This document shows positions 32,079 to 41,152 of a stretch of 62,296 bases of DNA, in pieces. Source of the DNA: Oppiella nova (taxonomy: Eukaryota; Arthropoda; Arachnida; Sarcoptiformes; Oppiidae). The stretch spans positions 1 to 62,296 of the forward strand of contig CAJPVJ010000029.1 of the NCBI GenBank assembly GCA_905397405.1, read 5' to 3'. The stretch's first letter is position 1. Each line of letters begins with the position of its first letter. The notes beneath the pieces were generated by a model. It ran no database searches and had not been told where the DNA came from. It saw only the letters and a program-made list of their open reading frames with translations. The position numbers and the translations under genes were made by a program.

Positions 32079-34019
32079 ATGACAATCGGAACAAGTTATG
32101 ATTTCCCATCGGAAGTAGTTACGACGTTTAAGGGAAAAGCAGAAGATGATTGGTCCGGAGAATTTCCGGGTCCTCCAGATCTTTGCTTTAATTATAGAAA
32201 AATAGTAGAACAATCCGGTGGCATTGCAGTTGCAGAAGACTTAACCAAAAATCATAGAATTTGTATAATTGGAGCTGGAGTAACTGGTCTAACAGCTGCA
32301 CGAGAATTACTCAGATGTGGCTTTACTCAAGTCACTTTAATAGAGCAAAGTGATCGAATTGGAGGTCGTCATTTAACAAAATTCCCTGATAACGAGTTTG
32401 ATGAGGCTGGATTTTCACCATTTGAGATGGGTGCAATGCGCATGCCATTCTTCAATAAAAAAGATACAGATCCGCTGACTGGTTCATCACTGATGGCTTA
32501 TTATGCGAAGCAGTTTAATTTGAAGATCTCTAACTTTCCTAATCCTGGCACACAATGGGTAACCTCAACAGGGATTTATCTACGAGAAGGTTCTTTGAGT
32601 GGTTCTGATTTACCAGAAATGGTGATATGGAAAAATCCAGACGGTAATACATTACCACCGAATGAGATATTGAAAGAAATACATAAAAAATGGAGAAAAT
32701 TTGCCGATCAGATGACTATTGAGGTAAGTAAGAAATATGGTTCCAAAGAATGGGATGATATGTGGCATGCAATTGTTAAAAATTATCACAATTTATCATT
32801 TCGAGAACTGGTTATAAAACCGTTCCAAACATGGAATGAAAATAATCCTGGCGATTTTGGAGGGCTGGGTATGAGTCCTCAGGAATCTGAAATATTTTAT
32901 TCTATTGGTGTTGGTGACGGAAGTTGGGGAGCATTTTATGATGTTTGTTGCCTCTATCCAATCAGAACCTCAATATTTGGATTTGGTAGCAATCTTCAGT
33001 TAGTGCATGGCAGAGTCAATAGTGACTATGAAGTTATTAAATCTGCGATGCAAAGCGATGGGTGTGTTCAAGATTCTTTAGGTGTTAGCTATAAGTCACC
33101 ACAATATCTGGGCCTTGCTTCATTAGATGAATGCCTACTTTATGAGAGTATATCCAAAGACCAGCCTTCTTTTTATGATCACTCAATGGAAAGAAAAACA
33201 GGATTATTTATGGACTCTAGAGTTAAAAAAATAGAGAAACTCAGTGATAAATCAATTAATGTTGAGTTTCAGTGGCAGTGCAGCAAAGAAGGTACCCCGA
33301 TATATTTAAACCAAAACTTTGATTCCGTAATAGTTACAGTACCATCATGGATATTGGGGACAAAAATCAAACTTGAAGGATTTTCAAATAATCAATTACC
33401 TTTTGAAATTATTGGTGAATGTAATACTGCGCACTGGGAAGCGAGCTGTAAAATTTATGCCCCTTTAAGCAAAGAGTTTTTAAGACAAAATACAATTCCT
33501 CAGATAATGGTAACAGATACATTTATTCATGATGTTTATACTTATCAGTATAGTGATACGTACAAAAATGATTGTATTTTATTAAGCTATACTTGGGAGG
33601 ATGATTCATTAAAACTGTCTGCTTTCTCTGATATTGATTTGGTAGATATGTGTGTTGAGGAGTTAGACAGAGTTCTAGAAAAATCTACAAACATAAAATC
33701 AAGAATATCTCAGTATGTTATTAAAGAAAAGGCAATGGTTCAGCGATGGATATCCGATGAAAATTCTTTAGGTTGCAGTAAACTTTATAGAGCTGGAACT
33801 TATTTCAATGCGATGAAATTACTTTCGTATAATAGAAAATACAGTAAAGAATCTGGTCTTCTTTTTGCCGGCGAAGCATATTCAGTGGATGCTGGATGGA
33901 CTGAGCCATGCCTTAGAGGGGCGGTGGATGCTGTTATTAATATCTGTGCTAATACAAAAGCAAAATTTAATGGTAACTTTAATATGGATGAGCATTATCC
34001 AAAATATAGGGACAGTTGA
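32079..34019 (+). CDS. Flavin-dependent L-amino-acid 2-monooxygenase/oxidase (IaaM-like)
   Basis: 646 residues. FAD Rossmann motif G-A-G-V-T-G-L-T-A near residue 68, then E-Q-S-D-R-I-G-G-R-H, then E-M-G-A-M-R-M-P near residue 118. The C-terminal half has L-L-S-Y-T-W-E-D-D and F-A-G-E-A-Y-S-V-D-A-G-W-T-E-P. These boxes are shared by tryptophan 2-monooxygenase (IaaM), lysine 2-monooxygenase and phenylalanine oxidase. Such enzymes convert an L-amino acid to the decarboxylated amide (monooxygenase) or keto acid (oxidase). It is about 90 residues longer than IaaM. Amide hydrolases downstream favour the amide route. Substrate unknown. Confidence 0.8.
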   Translation: MTIGTSYDFPSEVVTTFKGKAEDDWSGEFPGPPDLCFNYRKIVEQSGGIAVAEDLTKNHRICIIGAGVTGLTAARELLRCGFTQVTLIEQSDRIGGRHLTKFPDNEFDEAGFSPFEMGAMRMPFFNKKDTDPLTGSSLMAYYAKQFNLKISNFPNPGTQWVTSTGIYLREGSLSGSDLPEMVIWKNPDGNTLPPNEILKEIHKKWRKFADQMTIEVSKKYGSKEWDDMWHAIVKNYHNLSFRELVIKPFQTWNENNPGDFGGLGMSPQESEIFYSIGVGDGSWGAFYDVCCLYPIRTSIFGFGSNLQLVHGRVNSDYEVIKSAMQSDGCVQDSLGVSYKSPQYLGLASLDECLLYESISKDQPSFYDHSMERKTGLFMDSRVKKIEKLSDKSINVEFQWQCSKEGTPIYLNQNFDSVIVTVPSWILGTKIKLEGFSNNQLPFEIIGECNTAHWEASCKIYAPLSKEFLRQNTIPQIMVTDTFIHDVYTYQYSDTYKNDCILLSYTWEDDSLKLSAFSDIDLVDMCVEELDRVLEKSTNIKSRISQYVIKEKAMVQRWISDENSLGCSKLYRAGTYFNAMKLLSYNRKYSKESGLLFAGEAYSVDAGWTEPCLRGAVDAVINICANTKAKFNGNFNMDEHYPKYRDS

Positions 34020-34394
34020 TGAATAAAATGTATATCTAGAAATTTTTATATAGGATATTTATATAATGTTGCTTCAAGAAGCCAATAATACACATCAATT
34101 ACGCAATAATTTTGACAAAATATTTGTCGTGTATATAATTTTCCCTATTATATGAACAATGTCTGGTTCCAGTATTGGGCATTTATATCAGATATGATCC
34201 TTAAAGATCATATCTGACTGTATTTATTAGAACATTGACTATCAATTATTTAATGTGATTCTAAATACCATTATTGATGTCCAAAAAACTACAAGAAGAA
34301 TTAGAAGCATCTTCACTGCTGGATTCAAATAGAAAATCTCCTTTAATAAGATTATTCGATTTTCTACTTTTAAGTTCAATTATTTTGAGGGGGG
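34020..34394. other. Gap between oxidase and LacI gene, with a hairpin
   Basis: It contains an 11-bp hairpin, CAGATATGATC (34189-34199) with GATCATATCTG (34206-34216), loop CTTAAA, without a clear T-run; it may end one or both convergent genes. A 58-codon frame from 34277 overlaps the lacI-type 3' end and is not convincing. Confidence 0.5.
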
Positions 34395-35474
34395 TTACTG
34401 TTCAATTAAATAATCTAAAGTACTATTTCTTTTGATTAATTTTGGCAGCAATTTTATAGAGTCAGCTTGCTCCTTATTTATTTTTTTTAATAATAGTTCC
34501 ATCGCGGTGAATCCCATTTCGGACATTGGCGAAGCTATGGTTGTGAGTGGAATAGGAAGTTGAGCGGTTAAAGAGATGTTGTTGAACCCAACGACTGCAA
34601 TATCTTTTCCGGGAATATAGCCTTTGTCCTTGATTGCGCCCATTACACCAATCGCAATAAAATCATTCACCGTGAAAATTGCTGTAGGCAGCTCATTTTT
34701 GGATAGAATTTCAAGTCCAGCTTGATAGCCTGAGTCAACATCAAAACCACAATTGATAATGTAGTCATCTGGGATCATTATATTTTTACTGGCGCTATAG
34801 TCTTTAAATCCTTTGGTTCGTAATAGACCCGTACTCGCAAATGGTTCACCCGAAATGATCGCAATCCGACGATGCCCCACAGCGATTAAATGTTCTGCTG
34901 CTAAGCTTCCACCAAGATAATCATCACAGGTAACAGAGGTAAAATTTTCTAAACTACGACTTACAAGCACAAATGGAATGTCTCGTGCTATTAATTCATT
35001 AAAAAACTGATGCGAATTTTCAGTTCCTGTATGTGCATCTGCAATGATTAAACCATCTACTTTTCTAGAAAGGGCCATTTCACCCAATTTTTTTTGGTTG
35101 ATAGGTAAGTCATTGGTATTGGAAACGAATGTAAAATAATTATTTTGCGTGGCGGCAGCATCAATGCCTTCATAAATATTTGCTAAAACAAGATCTGATA
35201 ATTTTGGAACTAAAACCCCGATCACGTTGGTTTTCTGGCTCTGTAAACTTTTTGCTAAAGTATTTGGTCGGTAGTTTAAATCGGCTGCTAATTTTTTTAC
35301 TTTTTCTATGGTTTCTGGGGCTGCTGCGGAACTGGCATCATCTATAGAGCCGTTTAGTATTCTTGAGACTGTAGAAACATGTAAGCCAAGTTCTTTTGAA
35401 AGAAATTTTAAAGTTACATTTTTATTTGATCGATTCATATGAAACCACAATAGCCAGAAGCAACATTTTAGCAT
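34395..35474 (-). CDS. LacI-family repressor
   Basis: 359 residues from ATG 35474, which has AAGGGGG just upstream; a Met at 35438 would give a more usual 347-residue protein. Seen: the LacI helix-turn-helix (L-S-K-E-L-G-L-H-V-S-T-V-S-R-I-L-N-G) followed by N-Y-R-P-N-T-L-A-K-S-L hinge region, then a periplasmic-binding-protein-like effector domain (about 75-350). It is divergent from the nitrilase operon, and near-identical palindromes overlap that promoter. It most likely represses that operon and is released by a small ligand, perhaps the amide or nitrile substrate. Confidence 0.93.
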   Translation of the reverse strand: MLKCCFWLLWFHMNRSNKNVTLKFLSKELGLHVSTVSRILNGSIDDASSAAAPETIEKVKKLAADLNYRPNTLAKSLQSQKTNVIGVLVPKLSDLVLANIYEGIDAAATQNNYFTFVSNTNDLPINQKKLGEMALSRKVDGLIIADAHTGTENSHQFFNELIARDIPFVLVSRSLENFTSVTCDDYLGGSLAAEHLIAVGHRRIAIISGEPFASTGLLRTKGFKDYSASKNIMIPDDYIINCGFDVDSGYQAGLEILSKNELPTAIFTVNDFIAIGVMGAIKDKGYIPGKDIAVVGFNNISLTAQLPIPLTTIASPMSEMGFTAMELLLKKINKEQADSIKLLPKLIKRNSTLDYLIEQ

Positions 35475-35520
35475 TTTCCCCCTTAAAAGTTAGAGAAATT
35501 ATTGGATTGTTGTTTAAAAT

Positions 35521-35575
35521 TTGACAAGAACAAACGTTTGGGTTAAATTTTTAACACAACCCGAACGTTTGGGTT
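35521..35575 (+). promoter_or_regulatory. Nitrilase-operon promoter with two LacI-type operators
   Basis: TTGACA (35521-35526), 17-base spacer, TAAATT (35544-35549). Operator 1 (35527-35544) lies in the spacer with a perfect CAAACGTTTG core. Operator 2 (35558-35575) is an almost perfect 18-bp palindrome, AACCC-GAACGTTT-GGGTT, at the expected transcription start. Their right halves AACGTTTGGGTT are identical and the centres lie 31 bases apart, three helical turns. This layout predicts tight repression by the divergent LacI protein. Confidence 0.85.
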
Positions 35576-35602
35576 GATTTGGATAATCAATGAGGTAAGG
35601 AC

Positions 35603-36493
35603 ATGGAAGAAACTTCAGTTAGCCCAGTAAAAGTGGCAGTCATACAATTTGATCCACAAGTGGGTATGGAAAATAGAGAAAGGAATTTACGCCATGGGTT
35701 AGATTTGGCGCTTCAAGCTGTCAACAATGGTGCAAATCTTATCGTAATGCCTGAGTTAGCAAATACAGGTTATTTATTCACAAATAGAAAAGAGGCATTT
35801 GATCACGCAGAGGAAATCCCAAATGGACCAAGTGTTCAAGTCTGGCAAGATTTTGCGCGTAAGCATTCTATTTATTTAGTTTCAGGAATTGCAGAAAGAG
35901 AAGGTGTTCGTCTTTTTGATACTTCAGTTTTAATCGGACCTGACGGGCTTATTGGGAAATATCGCAAGGCACATTTATGGAACCTTGAAAAACTTTGGTT
36001 TACGCCTGGTGATACAGGCTTCCCCGTATTTGAAACACCGATCGGAAGAATTGGGATGTTAATTTGTTGGGATATTTGGTTTCCAGAAGTTCCAAGAATA
36101 TTAACTCAACAAGGTGCGGATATTATTTGTAGTGTAAATAATTGGGTTTGGACACCACCGCCATTATTTGATGAAAGTGGTAAGTGTATGGCCTCATATC
36201 TCACCATGACTGCTGCACATGTGAATAATGTCTACATTGCTGCTGCAAATCGAGTTGGAGCTGATAGAGGTGAACGTTTTCTTGGATGTTCATTAATTGC
36301 AGGCACCAATGGTTGGCCAATCGCGGGTGTTGCAGATGCAGAAAAAGAAATGATTCTGTATGCGGATATTGATTTGGTTGCTGCACGTGGTGCGCCGATT
36401 TGGAACAAGCATAATGATTTAATCCGAGATAGACGAACTGACATGTATGACACGATGTTAGGCTATAAATCTCACAATATTTTCCCTCGCTAA
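35603..36493 (+). CDS. Nitrilase-superfamily C-N hydrolase
   Basis: 296 residues, cytosolic. The catalytic triad is visible: Glu51 in M-P-E-L-A-N-T-G, Lys122 in K-Y-R-K-A-H-L-W and Cys155 in L-I-C-W-D-I-W-F-P-E. Length and the C-W-D box fit the amidase/nitrilase branch acting on amides, N-carbamoyl compounds or nitriles. First gene of a LacI-controlled operon with a membrane protein, an amidase-signature enzyme and a porin. If the nearby monooxygenase makes an amide, this enzyme or the amidase could hydrolyse it, as DavA does after DavB in lysine degradation. Substrate is inference. Confidence 0.9.
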   Translation: MEETSVSPVKVAVIQFDPQVGMENRERNLRHGLDLALQAVNNGANLIVMPELANTGYLFTNRKEAFDHAEEIPNGPSVQVWQDFARKHSIYLVSGIAEREGVRLFDTSVLIGPDGLIGKYRKAHLWNLEKLWFTPGDTGFPVFETPIGRIGMLICWDIWFPEVPRILTQQGADIICSVNNWVWTPPPLFDESGKCMASYLTMTAAHVNNVYIAAANRVGADRGERFLGCSLIAGTNGWPIAGVADAEKEMILYADIDLVAARGAPIWNKHNDLIRDRRTDMYDTMLGYKSHNIFPR

Positions 36494-36509
36494 TCCATGT
36501 GGGGGATAT

Positions 36510-37697
36510 ATGAAAAAGAATTATCGGATTGAAATGATTGATATTGTCATCGCAGCATGTGTCATGCTGTCTACAATTATCATCGTGGGAGTAGTTGAAA
36601 AGTACTCCCTCCAAATTTGGGATAATTACGCAACAATGCAACCACCAACGTCCACCTTAACTTGGTTAAGGTGGGGGGTGGGTGATGTAAGTGAGGCTCA
36701 ATTTTATAAAAGTGAATTGGCATCACTTGGTTTATTCGTGGGTGCAGGCATTGCTTATTATTTTTCAAAAATGCGTTCGAAATGGCAAGGGTTTCAACTA
36801 AGTTATGGAACGGGTCTATTTCCATGGATTTTATTGAGTTCAAGTTTAAGTTTGATTCTGAGTAATATCATTTGGGGATGGACGCTTATTGAAAGTAACT
36901 CGTGGCAACCCACATTTGTGACGTTTGTGTCATTACCAGCTGCAACAGTACTTATGTATGGGCGTGGCTTTAAAATAGCAATAATTGGCGCAGTTGCCGG
37001 GGCACTATTTGTAACGCCTTCTTCGTTGATCATCGTCAACTATGTATGTGTTCCCTTAAATTTGCCAAGTATTATTGGTAATGTCTTAGGTATGGCAATT
37101 GGAAGCTTAATCGCATTTATTATTTTTAAAAAATTTAATTTAAGTTGTTTGGTCAAAGAAACAGAAACAAAAAAACAAGAGCCTATCGAAGAAGAAAAAG
37201 AGATTGAAGAAAAAGAGATCGAGCCAAAGGATACAACTCCATTTTGGGTTGTAAGACGAGCGCTTGCAGACTTCTCTGAATCTCAATTTATTGCAAATGA
37301 ATGGGCTGGATTAGGCTTAATTATTGGCGCTTTGTTGGCAATTTACCTGAACCCTTTAAGTATTTCATATGGAAGTGGGCTGATTGGAAGCATATTAATT
37401 AGTCAAATGTTAGCTGCATTGATGGCAGTTATTCTATGGAAAAGTAAATGGGAAAAATATGGATGGTATCCGACATATATTCCGATTTCTTCAGTTGCTC
37501 CAGTCTCTGTTTTAGTCTTCGGTGGAAGTCTAAGCTCCATTATTTTAGGTGCATTTATTGGTGCATGTGTTGCTCCACCTTTAGCCGCTTTTATTTCAAA
37601 CAAGCTTCCTAAATACCAACATCCATATATTGGCAATGTGGTTTCCATGGCAATTACATCACTATTGGCTTTGGGCACAATTCATCTGGTTTCCTGA
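36510..37697 (+). CDS. Internally duplicated membrane protein, candidate transporter
   Basis: 395 residues, starting 16 bases after the nitrilase, with GTGGGGGATAT upstream. About ten hydrophobic helices occur in two halves joined by a Glu/Lys-rich cytoplasmic linker (about 210-245). Both halves contain the same landmark: G-D-V-S-E-A-Q-F near residue 58 and A-D-F-S-E-S-Q-F near residue 254, each followed by E-x-A-x-L-G-L and a Gly-rich helix. This points to an inverted or tandem repeat like many secondary carriers. I do not recognise the family. Operon position suggests uptake of the amide or nitrile substrate. Confidence 0.75.
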   Translation: MKKNYRIEMIDIVIAACVMLSTIIIVGVVEKYSLQIWDNYATMQPPTSTLTWLRWGVGDVSEAQFYKSELASLGLFVGAGIAYYFSKMRSKWQGFQLSYGTGLFPWILLSSSLSLILSNIIWGWTLIESNSWQPTFVTFVSLPAATVLMYGRGFKIAIIGAVAGALFVTPSSLIIVNYVCVPLNLPSIIGNVLGMAIGSLIAFIIFKKFNLSCLVKETETKKQEPIEEEKEIEEKEIEPKDTTPFWVVRRALADFSESQFIANEWAGLGLIIGALLAIYLNPLSISYGSGLIGSILISQMLAALMAVILWKSKWEKYGWYPTYIPISSVAPVSVLVFGGSLSSIILGAFIGACVAPPLAAFISNKLPKYQHPYIGNVVSMAITSLLALGTIHLVS

Positions 37698-37726
37698 ATC
37701 TATATTTTTATATACAAGGAGTTGTA

Positions 37727-39079
37727 ATGTTAACGTGTCCAGTAAAAGGCTATTTTTCTGAACTTGATGTTGAGCAAATTGCGAAAATGCTTAGGTCAAA
37801 AGAAATTACTGCCAAAGCACTTACACAGCAGAGTTTAAATTCAATCAATCAGCATAAAGCGTTAAATGCATTTTGTTATATCGATGATGAATATGCGATA
37901 CAACAAGCAGAATATGCAGATGAACTTTTTAATCAAGGAATAGATCTTAGCCCGTTACAGGGTATACCGATTGCGATAAAGGATAATATTGAAACTGCGC
38001 AACTTATAACCTCTATGGGGTCCAATTTTTTCAAAGACTATTTACCTGAAGTCGATGCTGAATGCGTACAACAACTTAAAGCTTTAGGCGCGGTGATCAT
38101 TGGAAAAACCAACACGCATGAGTTTGCCTATGGGCCAACAGGGGATATTTCGGCACATGGCGCGACAAAAAATCCATGGGACCTTGCAAAAATTTCAGGT
38201 GGATCGAGTTGTGGTAGTGCTGTAGCGGTTGCTGCTGGACTTGTACCTATCGCAATTGGGACAGATACAGGTGGCTCGATTCGTATACCTGCAAGCTTAA
38301 CAGGGGTTATGGGTTTTAAACCGACTTACCAGCAATTTTCAATGAAAGGCGTTTTCCCTTTGTCTAAGAGCCTAGATCATTTAGGAATATTAGCAAAAAG
38401 CGCTCAAGACATTGATTTGGTTGTTTCTTTATTAACACAAGAAAATCATCAAGTTGTCTCCAATGCGTTAGCAACCAGATTACCGAAATTAGGTTGGGTA
38501 TCTATTGATAATTTTATTGAAAACTATGATGGCCCTTTATACCAGAAGTTAAAGCATCAAGTTTTTTCGCTTTGGGACAATCAAATTGATGAAGTGTCGA
38601 GTGCTTTAACGGCTTTTAAAGATATCCATCGCTATTTTTACGCTATCCAAAATAGTGAGGCATATGCCGTCCATCACCATCAAGTAGAGCACTCTCCAGC
38701 GTTATTTCAGAAAGATGTGTTGGAGAGGTTACTACAAGCTGAAGAAACCAAAGGCTGGGAGTATGTGAACGCATTAGATTTTCAAAAAAAGTACCAAGAA
38801 GTCCTTGCTAAAATTTTTGATCAGTACGATTACCTCATCATGCCGACATTACCGATACAAGCCACTGATCTGTATCAAAAAGATTTGTATTTAAATGGCA
38901 CTTTCATAAATATTAAATCAGCTTTACTCAGTCTGACCAATATATGGAATTTTTTGGGAAATCCTGTACTCAATGTTCCGCTATGTCATGAAAATAAAAT
39001 TCCGATTGGTATTCAGATCATTGGTGCAAAGAAAAGCGATCGTCATCTTTTGGCCTTTGCAGTGAATAATGGTTTTTAG
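37727..39079 (+). CDS. Amidase-signature hydrolase
   Basis: 450 residues. The Ser-cisSer-Lys triad is visible: Lys85 in I-A-I-K-D-N, cis-Ser in S-G-G-S-S-C-G-S-A near residue 161, and Ser184 in G-T-D-T-G-G-S-I-R-I-P-A-S. The family includes indole-acetamide hydrolase (IaaH), GatA and allophanate-type hydrolases. The start has AAGGAG. It is third in the LacI-regulated operon. With an IaaM-like enzyme 4 kb away, an acetamide-type substrate is attractive, but IaaH identity cannot be shown from motifs. The C-terminus ends a little abruptly after H-L-L-A-F-A-V-N. Confidence 0.9.
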   Translation: MLTCPVKGYFSELDVEQIAKMLRSKEITAKALTQQSLNSINQHKALNAFCYIDDEYAIQQAEYADELFNQGIDLSPLQGIPIAIKDNIETAQLITSMGSNFFKDYLPEVDAECVQQLKALGAVIIGKTNTHEFAYGPTGDISAHGATKNPWDLAKISGGSSCGSAVAVAAGLVPIAIGTDTGGSIRIPASLTGVMGFKPTYQQFSMKGVFPLSKSLDHLGILAKSAQDIDLVVSLLTQENHQVVSNALATRLPKLGWVSIDNFIENYDGPLYQKLKHQVFSLWDNQIDEVSSALTAFKDIHRYFYAIQNSEAYAVHHHQVEHSPALFQKDVLERLLQAEETKGWEYVNALDFQKKYQEVLAKIFDQYDYLIMPTLPIQATDLYQKDLYLNGTFINIKSALLSLTNIWNFLGNPVLNVPLCHENKIPIGIQIIGAKKSDRHLLAFAVNNGF

Positions 39080-39147
39080 TTTTTTTAATTTTTTCAATAT
39101 TTAAGGTCTATTGGCCTGTTAATAAAATGATAATCAAGGATGATTTT

Positions 39148-39693
39148 ATGAAACATGATTTGTTTAAATATACGGTATTCACACTACTTTTAAATGTGCC
39201 TTTAGTTGCAAATGCTGCGATTGAATTTGAGGGTAAGGATAACGATTCTAAGTTAACCGTTTCTGGTGAACTACGAGCAAGTTATCAGGAAAATAATTTT
39301 GAGAATAAGGCTTCGGATCAAAAAATAAAATTTAATACAGCTATTTTAAATATTGGGTATAGCTCTCCGAATATATTCGGTAATTTTCAATATCGCTGTT
39401 ATCAATTTGATACCTTATGTGATTTTTCCACATTGGTACAAGCCAATGCTGGCTATCATTTAAACTCAACAGACAATCTTAAAGTTGGTTTACAGCCGAT
39501 TCCTTTTGGGCCAGGGCAATTTTGGGACAGTAGTTTTTATGAAGGAATCAATACAACGATGGGACTTCAGGATACGATGAATTTAGGTGTTAACTACCAT
39601 TTTGAGTTGCCCACAGTCACCAAAGTTGATTTGGCCTATTTTGCCGCTGATGGGGCTTTGTTGCACAAAGATTTAAAATTAAAGTTCACCTAA
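39148..39693 (+). pseudogene. Outer-membrane porin gene cut off by IS5-family remnant
   Basis: I choose the ATG at 39148, seven bases after AAGGA; the one at 39127 has no ribosome-binding site. A signal peptide (cleavage near V-A-N-A-A) precedes about 160 residues of alternating beta-strand sequence resembling the N-terminal half of phosphate-selective-porin-like barrels (L-Q-P-I-P-F-G-P-G-Q-F-W). From about 39685 the DNA is an IS end, which supplies the stop codon; usual barrels are over 300 residues. It would not form a full barrel. Likely the outer-membrane entry for the operon's substrate before truncation. Confidence 0.75.
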
Positions 39694-39822
39694 GTTATCT
39701 AAATTTAAGATACAACTCGGGTATGAGGTCTTCCTAAATCCGTGAATTTATTTAATACTGCTACACGTGCATGAATCTTGTTCGCCTGACTAGGGAAACT
39801 CCTTGATGTGAGCTTATCTATT
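39685..39822 (-). mobile_element. Truncated IS5-family fragment (transposase 3' end)
   Basis: It aligns with 29200-29335 of the intact IS: the blocks TACAACTCGGGTATGAGG and ACACGTGCATGAATCT are identical or nearly so, in the same orientation. The terminal repeat and most of the transposase are missing. It ends right at the copD stop codon. The divergence shows it is not a fresh copy of the same IS. Confidence 0.8.
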
Positions 39823-39823
39823 A

Positions 39824-40705
39824 TTACTCAATACCTACTACTGTGGTGATATAACCAGTCGTTAAAAGAATTGATAAGCCTAATGACATTTCAAATAAAA
39901 TGGCATAGCCTAATTTTTTGGCAAACTTTGGGTCTTGTAAGCGAGGAGTGAAATACCATTTATTAAAGGCAGCTAATAATAAAATACTTAGAACGAATAA
40001 GATTTTAATTATAAATCCATGCCCGTAAGGAGTATTTAGTAGAGTATTGAAATCTTTAATGAGTAACAAAGCAATACTTGCACCGCAAGCCAGTAATATT
40101 CCTACGATAAAGGCTGCAATTTGTCCAAATAGATGCATACGCTCTTTTAATGGTAATCCATTAATTTTTTGGCTAGTTTTCCATAAAGGATAAAGTGCTC
40201 CCATCCATAAAGACATAACTAGTACATGTATTGATAATAAAACTTGAGCGAATAGGGTTAAGTTCGTGACATGTCCTAGTTGAGAAAAGCTGAAAACTAT
40301 TGGTATTAGTAGTATGACAAATATTGTCCCTTCAATTTTGGAAATCTGATTAGTCCCTTTGCTTAGTTTTACGACCATGAATAGAAGTAAAAGCGCAAAA
40401 CTAATCGTTCGAATGACATGGGTATGCCCAATAGGGGTACTCATTAGGATATTGACATAGTTAATATCCCACATCCCTGAAAGCCCAGTATTAGCAAAAC
40501 TTCCAACTAATATAAAAAATCCTAGAGCGCTGGACAAAAAGCCTAAACCAGCACCAATGGTAATGTATTTAAGAATGGTAGCCTTGATTTCTACATAACG
40601 CCCAAGTAAGAAATAGCAAAAAGATCCACCAATAACAAAAGCGACCCCTAAGTATAAAAAGACTTTAACTAGCCATGTTGCATATATCCAAGTTTCAGCA
40701 ACCAT
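39824..40705 (-). CDS. copD: CopD copper-resistance inner-membrane protein
   Basis: 293 residues from ATG 40705, supported by GGGAG six bases upstream. About eight hydrophobic helices; the CopD domain lies in the C-terminal half. Membrane His residues (for example in P-I-G-H-T-H-V-I-R) are candidate copper ligands. CopD works with periplasmic CopC in copper import or handling across the inner membrane. It follows copC by about 65 bases, so they form one operon. The stop directly abuts an IS remnant, but the coding frame looks complete. Confidence 0.88.
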   Translation of the reverse strand: MVAETWIYATWLVKVFLYLGVAFVIGGSFCYFLLGRYVEIKATILKYITIGAGLGFLSSALGFFILVGSFANTGLSGMWDINYVNILMSTPIGHTHVIRTISFALLLLFMVVKLSKGTNQISKIEGTIFVILLIPIVFSFSQLGHVTNLTLFAQVLLSIHVLVMSLWMGALYPLWKTSQKINGLPLKERMHLFGQIAAFIVGILLACGASIALLLIKDFNTLLNTPYGHGFIIKILFVLSILLLAAFNKWYFTPRLQDPKFAKKLGYAILFEMSLGLSILLTTGYITTVVGIE

Positions 40706-40771
40706 ATTCTTCTCCCTTATCATAGCAACATGCCAGCAAATTGCTGGCATGTTGCTATTTGTGCTTTACTG

Positions 40772-41152
40772 TTATTTTTCTGATTTAATGGTGAAACTAT
40801 ATTCACCACTCATGTTGTGACCATCAGTACCCATCGTGGTCCAGACCACCGTATATTTTCCTTTTTTAAGTTTAGGTACAGCTACTTCAAATGATTTTTT
40901 TAGATCATGACTTACTTGGTAATTTAAAGGGATGTCTTTACGTTGAGCATCAAGCAATTTAACGTTCATTAGCATGACTTCACCACCAAAATTAAGCGTT
41001 ATATTTTTGGTTTCGCTTGCTACAGAAGCATTGATAGCTGGGGTTGCGCTTTCAAGATTGACATGTGCAAATGCACTAGAAGCAGCAATAACCAAAGTTG
41101 CTCCTACAAGAACATTACGTAGAGCTGTCATTCTATTTTGAAAAATTTTCAT
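40772..41152 (-). CDS. copC: CopC periplasmic copper-binding protein
   Basis: 126 residues with a signal peptide cleaved after S-A-F-A. The mature protein starts with His (H-V-N-L), which with the D-G-H motif in T-D-G-H-N-M-S-G forms the typical Cu(II) site of CopC. The length is normal for the family; a Met-rich Cu(I) loop is only weakly present (V-M-L-M-N-V). It is upstream of copD and divergent from the copper ATPase across a 290-base control region. Confidence 0.93.
   Translation of the reverse strand: MKIFQNRMTALRNVLVGATLVIAASSAFAHVNLESATPAINASVASETKNITLNFGGEVMLMNVKLLDAQRKDIPLNYQVSHDLKKSFEVAVPKLKKGKYTVVWTTMGTDGHNMSGEYSFTIKSEK

Noticed and set aside
34277-34450. 58-codon ORF with a hydrophobic end, overlapping the lacI-type gene
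   Set aside because: No Shine-Dalgarno site and it overlaps a well-supported gene; at most a fragment of a lost membrane protein.
35438-35474. Definite start for the LacI-type repressor at 35438
   Set aside because: Length would fit the family better, but the ribosome-binding site supports 35474; I kept the latter and noted the alternative.
36201-36641. 146-residue minus-strand ORF over the nitrilase gene
   Set aside because: Shadow frame of the nitrilase; His/Cys/Leu-rich composition is typical of antisense reading.
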